DNA from: Peribacillus sp044761985
GTDB lineage: Bacteria; Bacillota; Bacilli; Bacillales; DSM-1321
NCBI RefSeq assembly: GCF_044761985.1
Contig: NZ_JBIWDK010000001.1
Location: 496,001 to 560,000, forward strand
Direction: 5' to 3'
Length of the DNA: 64,000 nt
Made by a program: the position numbers and the translations under genes
Part shown: positions 1 to 8,053 of the stretch, in pieces
How positions within the stretch are numbered: position 1 is the first letter of the stretch
Layout: the number at the start of each line of letters is the position of its first letter
Notes under the pieces: generated by a model
Databases searched by the model: none
Told to the model about the DNA's origin: nothing
Seen by the model: only the letters and a program-made list of their open reading frames with translations

Positions 1-37
1 ATGTCATTTCAACCACTTCAAGGAGGGAATTTTAAGA

Positions 38-742
38 ATGAGCGTACATATTGGTGCTAAAGAAAATGAAATTGCGGAAACGGTTTTGCTTCCTGGGGAT
101 CCGTTACGTGCAAAATATATTGCTGAGACGTTTTTAGAGGATGCTAAATTATACAATGAAGTTCGTAATATGTTTGGGTATACAGGAACTTATAAAGGAA
201 AACGCATTTCCGTTCAAGGTACAGGAATGGGTGTCCCTTCGATTTCGATTTATGTAAATGAATTGATGAATAGCTATAATGTCCAAAAACTTATCCGGGT
301 TGGGACAGCTGGTGCCATTCAAAAAGATGTGAAGGTCAGAGATGTAATCCTGGCTATGAGTGCCTCTACAGATTCACAAATGAACCGCATGACATTCGGT
401 GGCGTTGATTTTGCTCCTACTGCTGATTTTGATTTGTTGAAAAAAGCTTATGATGCAGGGGTGGACAAAGGGTTGCAATTGAAAGTCGGAAACGTATTTA
501 CCGCAGATCAATTCTATAATGATAATAGTGAATTGGAAAAGTGGGCCAAGTACCAAATCCTTGCTATAGAAATGGAATCGGCTGCATTATATACACTTGC
601 TGCTAAGTTTGGTCGTAAAGCATTATCCGTTTTAACGATTTCCGACCATCTTTTAACAGGTGAGGAAACAACCTCCGAAGAGCGCCAAACAACATTCAAT
701 GAGATGATTGAGGTTTCTTTAGAGGCAGCGATTCAAGACTGA
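38..742 (+). CDS. deoD: purine-nucleoside phosphorylase, DeoD type
   Basis: Cytosolic nucleoside salvage enzyme that cleaves purine (deoxy)ribonucleosides with phosphate to the free base and (deoxy)ribose-1-phosphate. The 234-residue length is normal for the hexameric bacterial DeoD family. The N-terminus carries the phosphate-binding GDPLRAKYIAE stretch (about residues 20-30), the middle has RVGTAGAI, and the EMESAALY segment near residue 180 is the ribose/base contact typical of the family. An AAGGAGGG site sits a few bases before the ATG, so the start is well supported. It stands alone, followed by an inverted repeat and then an unrelated protease gene. In this family it would also feed salvage of adenosine produced by methylation metabolism. 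Confidence 0.95.
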   Translation: MSVHIGAKENEIAETVLLPGDPLRAKYIAETFLEDAKLYNEVRNMFGYTGTYKGKRISVQGTGMGVPSISIYVNELMNSYNVQKLIRVGTAGAIQKDVKVRDVILAMSASTDSQMNRMTFGGVDFAPTADFDLLKKAYDAGVDKGLQLKVGNVFTADQFYNDNSELEKWAKYQILAIEMESAALYTLAAKFGRKALSVLTISDHLLTGEETTSEERQTTFNEMIEVSLEAAIQD

Positions 743-771
743 CTATAAACGTTATCATTTACGGGTAGCCA

Positions 772-810
772 GGAATAGAAGAAACTAAGATATTTAGTCT
801 CTTCTATTCC
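772..810 (+). terminator. inverted repeat after deoD, possible terminator
   Basis: GGAATAGAAG and ACTAA on the left pair with TTAGT and CTTCTATTCC on the right, giving a long stem with a small loop just after deoD. There is no clean T-run immediately after it, so it may be a terminator of imperfect form or only an RNA-stabilising hairpin. Confidence 0.4.
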
Positions 811-1011
811 ACGGAGTCCGTATTTTTGCACGTAAATAGAATGTGGATAAAGAATTGGTCTCTATAAGAAAGCTGGATTGGAGCAAGATGGTAGGCACTT
901 ACATATCATTCAAAAAATTTGATAACTAAAGTTTTCCGATTTGCTAGAAAGCTGATAAAATAGGATGTATTAGTTAATATTGTCATGAAGAATGAAAGTG
1001 GTGAGGCTTCA

Positions 1012-2469
1012 GTGGAAGAAGAAAATCAACAACAGCCCAAAGATGAAGGCAAAATTGTGAAAATAAAAAAGTTTACGTTTATTATGGGGATTTTCTTACT
1101 CATATTTTTGACAGCAGGGATAACTACAATCGCGTTGACCTTTGGCGATGAAAAAGTAGAGTCACTTGCACCGAGTAATCATCCTGAATTTGAAAAGTTA
1201 TATTCTACATATGATACGATCAAAGATAATTATTATGAAGAAATCGATGAGAACACGCTCGTGGATGGAGCTATAAATGGAATGATAGAATCGTTGGATG
1301 ATCCTTACTCCTCTTATATGGATAAGAAAGAAGCCTCCAGTTTCCATGAGAGCATCTCTTCTTCCTTTGAAGGAATAGGTGCTGAAATCCAAGAGAAGGA
1401 TGGACAGATCATGGTGGTTTCCCCCATTAAAGGATCACCAGCTGAAAAAGCCGGAGTCCGGCCTAATGATATTATACTAAGTGTCAATGGCAAAAGCCTT
1501 GATGGCTTAAGTTCTTCGGAAGCTGTCTTGAAAATCAGGGGGAAAAAGGGAACAAAAGTGGAGCTTGCCATTTCAAGGGCGGGTGAAAAGGAACCGATTA
1601 CTTTGTCCATTAAGCGTGATACCATTCCGATTGAAACGGTTTATTCAGAGATGCTTGATGATGGGATTGCCAAAGTGCAGGTTACAAGTTTTTCTGAGCA
1701 TACGGTGGAAGAGCTGAATACGGCACTTGAAGACATGGATAAAGAAAAGATGAAAGGCCTAATATTGGACTTACGTGGAAATCCGGGTGGATTGCTTGAC
1801 CAAGCGATCGCGATGGCAAACTTATTTATCCCGAATGGGGAAGTCATCCTTCAGGTCGAGGATCGAAAAGGAAAAAGAGAAGTCTATAAATCCCAGAATA
1901 ATGGTGAGTTGAAGCTATCAGTGGTCGTATTAATTGATGATGGAAGTGCAAGTGCATCTGAAATCGTTGCCGCCGCTGTTAGTGAATCTGCGGGTATTCA
2001 GCTTGTAGGGGTAAAATCATTCGGGAAAGGGACCGTGCAAAAAGCCGCAGACTTTGATGATGGTTCCAACTTTAAGTATACAGCACAAAAATGGCTGACT
2101 CCGAAAGGCAATTGGATCCATAAAAAAGGGATTGAACCGGATATAAAAGTCAAGCTTCCCGAGTATGCCAATCTTCCATATATCTCTCCTGATAAAGGAT
2201 TGAAAGTATCGGATTCCTCGAGTGAAGTAGAAGCAGCGGAGAAAATGCTGAAAGAAGCCGGGTATAATCCAGGAAAAGTGGATAAGTATTTCGATGAAGA
2301 AACAAAGGTAGCGGTCAAGGAATTCCAAAAGGATCATAAGATCAAAGAAACAGGTGTCATTAAAGACGATACAACCGTTAAATTGATGGAAGTCATTAGG
2401 GATAAAATCCTTAAAAATGATACTCAAGTGAAAAAAGCGGTGGAAGTATTGAAAAAGAAAATCAAATAA
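1012..2469 (+). CDS. C-terminal processing serine peptidase (CtpA/CtpB-like, S41) with PDZ and peptidoglycan-binding domains
   Basis: Membrane-anchored carboxyl-terminal processing protease. In Bacillus the relative CtpB acts in the SpoIVB/SigK signalling step of sporulation, but paralogs exist, so the specific role here is inferred only. The protein has a basic N-terminus, one membrane segment (about residues 20-45), a PDZ domain (about 120-200), the S41 catalytic domain with the GSASASE serine motif (near 315) and the SFGKGTVQ lysine motif (near 340), and a C-terminal PG_binding_1 domain (about 405-475). An in-frame ATG lies at 985, but GGTGAGG stands 6 bases before the GTG at 1012, so I chose the GTG. 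A strong terminator follows. Confidence 0.88.
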   Translation: MEEENQQQPKDEGKIVKIKKFTFIMGIFLLIFLTAGITTIALTFGDEKVESLAPSNHPEFEKLYSTYDTIKDNYYEEIDENTLVDGAINGMIESLDDPYSSYMDKKEASSFHESISSSFEGIGAEIQEKDGQIMVVSPIKGSPAEKAGVRPNDIILSVNGKSLDGLSSSEAVLKIRGKKGTKVELAISRAGEKEPITLSIKRDTIPIETVYSEMLDDGIAKVQVTSFSEHTVEELNTALEDMDKEKMKGLILDLRGNPGGLLDQAIAMANLFIPNGEVILQVEDRKGKREVYKSQNNGELKLSVVVLIDDGSASASEIVAAAVSESAGIQLVGVKSFGKGTVQKAADFDDGSNFKYTAQKWLTPKGNWIHKKGIEPDIKVKLPEYANLPYISPDKGLKVSDSSSEVEAAEKMLKEAGYNPGKVDKYFDEETKVAVKEFQKDHKIKETGVIKDDTTVKLMEVIRDKILKNDTQVKKAVEVLKKKIK

Positions 2470-2484
2470 TCTTTTATAAAAACA

Positions 2485-2527
2485 AGCGGCCTATCAGCAA
2501 GCATTTATTGCTGATGGGCCGTTTTTC
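2485..2527 (+). terminator. rho-independent terminator after the ctp gene
   Basis: The stem pairs GGCC-TATCAGCAA with TTGCTGAT-GGGCC and is followed by GTTTTTC. It lies 15 bases after the stop codon. Confidence 0.85.
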
Positions 2528-2529
2528 GT

Positions 2530-2742
2530 ATGCTTGACTTAGGTGTGTGTGTAATCCATAAGGTGACCATGGAAGAAGTACCAATGGGTGGGGAATGGAA
2601 GGGTATCCATGATGAAGTAGAATTTGAAGAAAACGAGCGGTAAACCCTGCTTGAGGAACATGAACTTTCATACAAGGCTAAGAATGATTACTACCGAAAA
2701 GCGGCAGAAAAATCAAAGAAGGCTAGATGCCAATCTGACTAA
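2530..2742 (+). pseudogene. decayed small ORF with an internal stop
   Basis: An ATG at 2530 opens a 37-codon frame that ends at TAA 2641-2643. The same frame continues after that stop for about 32 further hydrophilic, Lys/Glu-rich codons to the stop at 2740. The continuous protein-like composition across a single stop suggests a gene broken by a nonsense change. I see no ribosome binding site, since the ATG is inside the terminator tail of the gene before it, and I do not recognise the family. It could be chance coding. Confidence 0.25.
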
Positions 2743-2835
2743 ATTCTGCGATTATATCTATCAAAAAGAACCTCGTCAGAATAAATATAACAGGAGCAAC
2801 TGAATGGGTTTCCAAGGTTAATCGTGAAAAGAATG

Positions 2836-2972
2836 AAGGGGCTGTCTAATAAGTCCTTATTCCAGTGAATTTCGCAAAAACAAAGAGGCAGAAATGTTGT
2901 TAAATCAACGTTTCTGCCTTTTACTATTTATTCAATTTCGGTGTGTAATTACACCTTTTGGGACAGCCCCTT
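2836..2972. mobile_element. MITE-like element with 11-bp terminal inverted repeats
   Basis: The ends are AAGGGGCTGTC (2836-2846) and GACAGCCCCTT (2962-2972), perfect inverted copies. The 137-bp interior has no ORF but contains a strong hairpin, GGCAGAAA pairing with TTTCTGCC around 2887-2918, followed by a short T-run. Ends of the form GGGGCTGTCCCAAAAG are known from transposons of Firmicutes such as the IS1182 group. I infer a non-autonomous derivative or a remnant. I could not see a clear target-site duplication. It sits immediately downstream of mtnA, so its internal hairpin may also end mtnKA transcription. Confidence 0.55.
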
Positions 2973-2994
2973 GATTAATCCTTTATAAATAATT

Positions 2995-4041
2995 TCATTT
3001 TACAAAAAGCGGGATATTACTCCTGTAATCAGGTGAAATGATGCCATTTTCGGTAATGATGCTTGTAATAAGAGAATGGGGCGTAACGTCAAAAGCAGGA
3101 TTGAATGTCTTCACATTTTCTGGTGCTATCCTGACTCCTTGTATAGAAGTGATTTCATCCCCATTCCTTTCTTCGATTGGGATGGAGATACCCGACTCGA
3201 GAGATAAATCGAATGTACTTGATGGTGCTGCTACATAGAAAGGAATATCGTAATGCTTAGCTAATATCGCCAAACCCAATGTACCAATTTTATTGGCTGT
3301 ATCACCGTTTGCCGCAATACGGTCTGCTCCGACTATAATGGCTTCGATTTTTTTATGATGAATGGTGTGGGCTGCCATATTATCCGAGATTAATGTAACG
3401 TCCACTCCAGCTTGCATAAGTTCCCATGCGGTGAGTCGTGCCCCTTGCAAGACAGGTCTCGTTTCACAGGCATAGACCTTTATAGGAAAGGTTCTTTCCT
3501 GGGCCAGGTGGAAAGGTGCGAGGGCAGTTCCGTACCGTGCAGTGGCTATCCCCCCAGCATTACAATGGGTTAAAATAGAATCACCCTCGTTGAATAAAGA
3601 CAATCCGTATTCACCAATTTTTCGGCACATCTCCACATCCTCTGAAAATAGCTTTTTTGCTTCAGCAACAAGAGCGCTTTTGGCTGAAGCGATGCTATTG
3701 GCTGCTTGTAGAGTATTCTCCATTCTTTTCAGTGCCCAAAAAAGGTTGACCGCTGTTGGTCTTGAAGAAGCGAGTGTAGTAACATGTTTCGTGACATTGT
3801 GTTTAAATTGCCATAAATCCGTGGTATTTTCCTGGATTGCACCAAGAGCAACGCCAAATGCTGCAGTTAGCCCGATAGCGGGGGCACCACGGACCTTCAA
3901 GGTCAAGATGCTGTCATATACATCTTTAACCGTAAAAAGTTCAATGAATTCTATTTTTGATGGCAAGGCCTGTTGATTCAATAAGGTAATATGGGTATCA
4001 TTCCATTGGACGGAATAGGGTAGTGGCGTTGTAGTTGTCAT
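2995..4041 (-). CDS. mtnA: S-methyl-5-thioribose-1-phosphate isomerase
   Basis: Converts methylthioribose-1-phosphate to methylthioribulose-1-phosphate, the second step of methylthioadenosine recycling after MtnK. The protein is 348 residues, close to the B. subtilis enzyme. The catalytic cysteine lies in LTHCNAGG at residue 160 and the catalytic aspartate in VGADRIA at residue 240, the positions known for the family. The N-terminal RGAPAIG motif is present. It is the second gene of the minus-strand mtnK-mtnA pair (12-base gap) and therefore sits behind the SAM riboswitch at 5284-5487. Confidence 0.96.
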   Translation of the reverse strand: MTTTTPLPYSVQWNDTHITLLNQQALPSKIEFIELFTVKDVYDSILTLKVRGAPAIGLTAAFGVALGAIQENTTDLWQFKHNVTKHVTTLASSRPTAVNLFWALKRMENTLQAANSIASAKSALVAEAKKLFSEDVEMCRKIGEYGLSLFNEGDSILTHCNAGGIATARYGTALAPFHLAQERTFPIKVYACETRPVLQGARLTAWELMQAGVDVTLISDNMAAHTIHHKKIEAIIVGADRIAANGDTANKIGTLGLAILAKHYDIPFYVAAPSSTFDLSLESGISIPIEERNGDEITSIQGVRIAPENVKTFNPAFDVTPHSLITSIITENGIISPDYRSNIPLFVK

Positions 4042-4053
4042 ATGTATATCTCC

Positions 4054-5253
4054 TTATAGGGCTGAATAGGAAGGCAATGTATATTGCTTTACGGCTTCTA
4101 TCACTGCTGGAATATTCAGTTCTTTCCGATTTTTGATTATATGGGCCCCGATTTTCAAGGTAGCCGTTTTAGCTGTAATTCTAGTTTTTTTATTCTCAAT
4201 GCCATTTAAATCAGCAACATGAGATAGGCCAATGGTTCTTCGAATTAGTTCACATCCTGCAAAGCCATATGCATCACCTTTAAACTTGTTGAGTACATAT
4301 GGAAGATAACCTTCGATCTTACTGTAAGGACTTTTATTTTCAGAATTCCACAGGTTCGTATATGTTTCTTCAAATGTATTCCAAAATTCCTGAAGATGAG
4401 TAAAGATTTCTTCCTTCCCAGTGGCCTCGCGTGTTACTGCCTGGAATAGGAGATTCGCCATGTATTGTCCAAGGTCAAATCCAACAGGACCATAAAAAGC
4501 GAATTCAGGGTCAATTACCTTTGTTTCTGTATCACTTGCAAATATACTTCCCGTATGTAAATCGCCATGAAGAAGGGCCTCCTGCTCGGATTCGAAGCTT
4601 TGTTTTAACTTAGCCACTTCCAGTATTAAATCAGCATCTTTCCATATAGACTTGGCAGCCTCCAGCAACTCAAGCTCAAACTCGCCTGGATGTTCCTCCA
4701 AAAAAGGATCCGTGAAAATGAAAACCTCAGTAATCTTGCAGAGTTCTGGATTCGTGAAGTTCCGGGCAACCTCTTTTTTCGCTGCCGGTTCCAAATGAAA
4801 ATCAGACGTATAAAAAGCGGTCTTTGCAACAAATTCACCAATGTGTTTGGATAATAGAGGGAAATGATCTCCTTCAATTAATCCGGTCCGGGCGATTTTC
4901 AAGTGTGATAAATCTTCCATGACGGTGATTGCAAGCTGTTCATCAGAATAATAGACTTGTGGGACAAGTTCGGGACAATAGCTTCTGAATTGAATTAATG
5001 CATTCGCTTCGATAGCCGATCTTTTTAAAGTCAATGGCCAGCTTTCACCAAGAACCTTTGCGTAAGGAACTGCTTGTTTGATGATAACTCCTTTATTTGT
5101 TACGGGATTTGTAACGTGAAAAACATAATTTAAATTTCCGTCACCGATTTCATTACATAGTAATGAGTCATCTGAATGCAGTAACCCAAGTTTCTTCGTT
5201 AGGTCAATTGCCGTTTCGTTTGTCAATAGCTTGAAATTTGATGGTTGAGTCAT
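4054..5253 (-). CDS. mtnK: 5-methylthioribose kinase
   Basis: Phosphorylates 5-methylthioribose on the 1-hydroxyl using ATP, the entry step of the methionine salvage branch used by bacilli. The 399-residue protein has the aminoglycoside-phosphotransferase-like fold signatures: a catalytic loop HGDLHTGSIF (near residue 235) and a metal-binding VIDPEFAFYG (near 252). GGAGGG lies just before the ATG. It leads the minus-strand operon mtnK-mtnA and its leader is a SAM-I riboswitch with terminator, so expression should rise when SAM is scarce. Confidence 0.96.
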   Translation of the reverse strand: MTQPSNFKLLTNETAIDLTKKLGLLHSDDSLLCNEIGDGNLNYVFHVTNPVTNKGVIIKQAVPYAKVLGESWPLTLKRSAIEANALIQFRSYCPELVPQVYYSDEQLAITVMEDLSHLKIARTGLIEGDHFPLLSKHIGEFVAKTAFYTSDFHLEPAAKKEVARNFTNPELCKITEVFIFTDPFLEEHPGEFELELLEAAKSIWKDADLILEVAKLKQSFESEQEALLHGDLHTGSIFASDTETKVIDPEFAFYGPVGFDLGQYMANLLFQAVTREATGKEEIFTHLQEFWNTFEETYTNLWNSENKSPYSKIEGYLPYVLNKFKGDAYGFAGCELIRRTIGLSHVADLNGIENKKTRITAKTATLKIGAHIIKNRKELNIPAVIEAVKQYTLPSYSAL

Positions 5254-5283
5254 TGTTATCCCTCCAAGTACATTAAAAAATAT

Positions 5284-5313
5284 GAAAAAGCCCCTTTCCC
5301 ATAGAAAGAGGCA
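5284..5313 (-). terminator. regulatory terminator of the mtnK S-box leader
   Basis: On the minus strand GCCTCTTTC pairs with GAAAGGGGC and is followed by TTTTTC. It lies between the aptamer and the mtnK ribosome binding site, the expected place for the SAM-controlled terminator. Confidence 0.85.
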
Positions 5314-5487
5314 GAAGCTTCACTTCGAACCTCTTATCTCCCAGAAAGAATTCTTTCTGGTGGATTTGGCACCGTGCTCTGTGGATATAATCCGGCGGAA
5401 TTCCCGCCCCATTTCACAATGGTATTACAGTCGGTTGCTGGGCTTCATAGGGCCTTTATCCCTCAGCCTGCTCTTGATAAGAGTATT
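5284..5487 (-). promoter_or_regulatory. SAM-I (S-box) riboswitch upstream of mtnK
   Basis: Read on the minus strand, the leader shows the S-box order: a P1 strand CTCTTATC, AGAGCAGGCTGAGGGA, GAAGCCCAGCAACC, a variable P3 hairpin, AAGGTGCC-type core (here CACGGTGCCAAATCC), a P4 hairpin, and the closing GGGAGATAAGAG that pairs with the start. The aptamer spans about 5330-5487 and an intrinsic terminator stem lies at 5284-5313. Binding of SAM in this class favours the terminator, turning mtnK-mtnA off. Confidence 0.93.
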
Positions 5488-5556
5488 GTATTTATTTTCA
5501 GAAAATTAATCTCGAATGAATGATATCAATATTTCAAATAGTTTGTCAATGGTAAA

Positions 5557-6342
5557 TTAATAAAACTCCGGCCGCCGATCTTCGAAAACGGGTATTTTAT
5601 TTCTTGCTTCTCCTACTTTTTCTAAGTCAAGGGTGCCGAGTAGAAGTTCTTTTTCTTCACCAGCCTCACAAATGATTTCTCCCCACGGGTCGATGATGAT
5701 GGAATGTCCGGCAAAATGATTATTTCGGTCAGAACCGGAACGATTCACAGCCACAACGAAGGCTTGGTTTTCTATTGCCCGGCTGATTAACAGTGCCCTC
5801 CAATGATGGAGCCTAGGCTTTGGCCACTCGGCGGTCACGAAGATAACCTCCGCACCTCGTACCGTATGGGCCCGTTGCCATTCCGGAAAACGGATATCAT
5901 AGCAAATGAATCCGGCGCAAATCTTTTCATCGAGGGAGAATAAGCCGTCTTTTTTGCCAGGTTGTAAGTAATGGTGTTCATCCATCAATTGAAACAGATG
6001 GAGTTTATCATATTCTTTAACCAGTTTGCCTTCTTTATCGATGATGAGCATTGTGTTATAGATGCCTTCCTTAGTTTTCTTTGCAATCGAGCCACCGATT
6101 ATGTTAATTCGGTGTTTTTTTGCAAGGGCTTTTAGAAAGGTAATGGTTTGTTCTGCTTCTTCGTCTGCAATTTCATGTAATCTCGTTAAGTCATAGCCGG
6201 TTGTCCATAGTTCCGGCAGCATGACGATGTCCGGTTTAGACTGTACAGCTTTTTCAATCCATTGTTCTGCCACCTGAAAATTTATATCTGGCTGTCCAAA
6301 GGCAATGTCCATTTGTAAACAGGCGATTTTCCATTTCATCAT
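5557..6342 (-). CDS. mtnU: carbon-nitrogen family hydrolase, MtnU/omega-amidase type
   Basis: Nitrilase-superfamily amidohydrolase of 261 residues. The Glu-Lys-Cys triad is visible in LPELWTTG (near residue 45), EYDKLHLF (near 115) and GFICYDIRFPE (near 150). MtnU (YkrU) homologs sit in methionine salvage clusters and are thought to hydrolyse 2-oxoglutaramate-type amides left by glutamine-dependent transamination by MtnE; that role is inferred from family and position. GGAGG precedes the ATG. It is divergent from mtnE with a short shared promoter region. Confidence 0.88.
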   Translation of the reverse strand: MMKWKIACLQMDIAFGQPDINFQVAEQWIEKAVQSKPDIVMLPELWTTGYDLTRLHEIADEEAEQTITFLKALAKKHRINIIGGSIAKKTKEGIYNTMLIIDKEGKLVKEYDKLHLFQLMDEHHYLQPGKKDGLFSLDEKICAGFICYDIRFPEWQRAHTVRGAEVIFVTAEWPKPRLHHWRALLISRAIENQAFVVAVNRSGSDRNNHFAGHSIIIDPWGEIICEAGEEKELLLGTLDLEKVGEARNKIPVFEDRRPEFY

Positions 6343-6439
6343 TTAAAACCTCCATATGTAAAAAAGTACTTTACAAGATTAAGATAAACATATATCATTT
6401 GTGACTATAATTTCAAGAAATTTCAGAGAAGGTGCAAAG

Positions 6440-7624
6440 ATGGTGCAATTCGAAAAATCCAGACTTCTTCAAGAGCTTCCAAAGCAGTTTTTTGCTTCTT
6501 TAGTCGAAAAAGTTAATAACATAACATCAGAAGGCAAGGATGTCATTAATCTTGGGCAGGGAAATCCAGACCAACCGACTCCTGAACATATCGTGAAGAG
6601 CCTGCAGACAGCAGCAGGAAATTCCATGAATCATAAATATTCTCCTTTTAGGGGGCTTCCCTATTTAAAAGAAGCTGCGGCCCTCTTTTATGAACGTGAA
6701 TATGGCGTCAAGCTAGATCCTAAAACGGAAGTGGCGATTCTTTTCGGTGGAAAGGCTGGTCTAGTCGAATTACCGCAATGCTTGTTGAATCCAGGCGATA
6801 CAATTTTAGTGCCTGATCCGGGCTATCCAGATTACCTGTCAGGTGTAGCGTTAGCCCAAGCTAAAACGGAAATTATGCCCTTGACCGAAGAAAATGATTT
6901 TCTTCCCGATTATAAGGAAATAGATAAAGAGGTTTTTGACAAAGCGAAGATGATGTTCTTGAATTATCCCAATAATCCCACAGGAGCATCGGCGTCAGCA
7001 GAATTCTTCGAAGAAACGGTTTCCATGGCAAAAGAACACTCGATATGTGTGGTTCATGATTTCGCATATGGTGCAATTGGGTTCGATGGGAAAAAACCGG
7101 TAAGCTTCCTTCAAGCAGAAGGATCAAAAGAAGTGGGGATAGAAATTTACACCCTTTCTAAAACATATAACATGGCGGGGTGGAGGGTTGGCTTTGCGGT
7201 TGGCAACCAGAGTGTCATCGAATCGCTTGAATTATTGCAGGATCATCTTTACGTCAGTCTTTTTCCCGCAATACAAGAAGCCACGGCATGCGCTTTACTG
7301 GATTCACAAGAGTGTGTGAAGGAACTCGTGAACATGTACGAAGGACGACGAAATGTATTTATCGAAGGGTTACGATCCATTGGATGGGATGTCCAGGCTC
7401 CAGATGCTTCCTTCTTTGCTTGGCTAAAGGTCCCTGAAGGATATACTTCAGCGAGCTTTGCAGATCATTTACTGGCACATGCCCATGTAGCAGTTGCACC
7501 AGGAAATGGTTTCGGTGAATTTGGTGAAGGATACGTCAGGGTGGGACTTCTCACTTCAGAAGACAGACTCCAAGAAGCGGTAGAAAGAATTCGTACATTG
7601 AATATATTCAAAGAAAATCAGTGA
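6440..7624 (+). CDS. mtnE: pyridoxal-phosphate aminotransferase of methionine salvage
   Basis: Transaminates 2-keto-4-methylthiobutyrate to methionine, the last step of the salvage pathway. It is a fold-type I class I/II aminotransferase with NLGQGNPDQPTP near the N-terminus, a NYPNNPTG motif (near residue 175), and the PLP lysine in TLSKTYNMAGWRVGF (near 240). An ATG at 6401 is also in frame, but AGAGAAGGTG stands before the ATG at 6440, and the product then begins like known MtnE proteins, so I chose 6440 (394 aa). There is no S-box in its own leader, unlike mtnK and mtnW. Confidence 0.92.
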   Translation: MVQFEKSRLLQELPKQFFASLVEKVNNITSEGKDVINLGQGNPDQPTPEHIVKSLQTAAGNSMNHKYSPFRGLPYLKEAAALFYEREYGVKLDPKTEVAILFGGKAGLVELPQCLLNPGDTILVPDPGYPDYLSGVALAQAKTEIMPLTEENDFLPDYKEIDKEVFDKAKMMFLNYPNNPTGASASAEFFEETVSMAKEHSICVVHDFAYGAIGFDGKKPVSFLQAEGSKEVGIEIYTLSKTYNMAGWRVGFAVGNQSVIESLELLQDHLYVSLFPAIQEATACALLDSQECVKELVNMYEGRRNVFIEGLRSIGWDVQAPDASFFAWLKVPEGYTSASFADHLLAHAHVAVAPGNGFGEFGEGYVRVGLLTSEDRLQEAVERIRTLNIFKENQ

Positions 7625-7738
7625 GATATTGAATAGTTTGAACATTATACCTATTGACAAAGTATGAATTGCGTGAAAGAATATAAAAAAGAATTCTAAA
7701 TTTTTAGTTAAGATACATAAACGAAAATATAATAGCAT

Positions 7739-7940
7739 TTTCTTATTTTGAGCAGGTGGAGGGACTAGCCCGATGAAGCCCAGCAACCGACTGTAATACC
7801 ATTGTGAAATGGGGCGGAGATAATACCGCCGGATCATTTTATTGATTCCGTAAGGCACGGTGCTAATTCTTGCAGCTATAGAGCTGGGAGATAAGAAGAT
7901 GGCTTTTTCAAAGCCTCTTCTTTAGGAAGGGGCTTTTACA
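7739..7940 (+). promoter_or_regulatory. SAM-I (S-box) riboswitch upstream of mtnW
   Basis: The leader contains TTCTTAT...GAGCAGGTGGAGGGA, CGATGAAGCCCAGCAACC, a P3 hairpin, CACGGTGCTAATTC and the closing GGGAGATAAGAAG that pairs with the first strand. A terminator follows at 7911-7938. The core is close in sequence to the copy upstream of mtnK, as expected for two members of one regulon. It controls the mtnW-mtnX-mtnB-mtnD operon. Confidence 0.94.
7911..7938 (+). terminator. regulatory terminator of the mtnW S-box leader
   Basis: AAGCCTCTTC and GGAAGGGGCTTTT form a stem with a TTTA loop and a T-run, about 115 bases before the mtnW start. Confidence 0.85.
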
Positions 7941-8053
7941 TGTTTAACAGAGAATTGGAGTGCAACTTTGTTCGCAGATGGTTAGAAGCTTGTTAAAGGA
8001 AAGACCAACAATGACAACTTTAAGAATGACTTTTACGTATTGGGAGTGATCAG

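Noticed and set aside
5282..5509. Plus-strand ORF of 75 codons
   Set aside because: It lies entirely in the mtnK SAM riboswitch on the other strand.
7556..7858. Minus-strand ORF of 100 codons
   Set aside because: It overlaps the end of mtnE and the mtnW SAM riboswitch and has no supporting signals.
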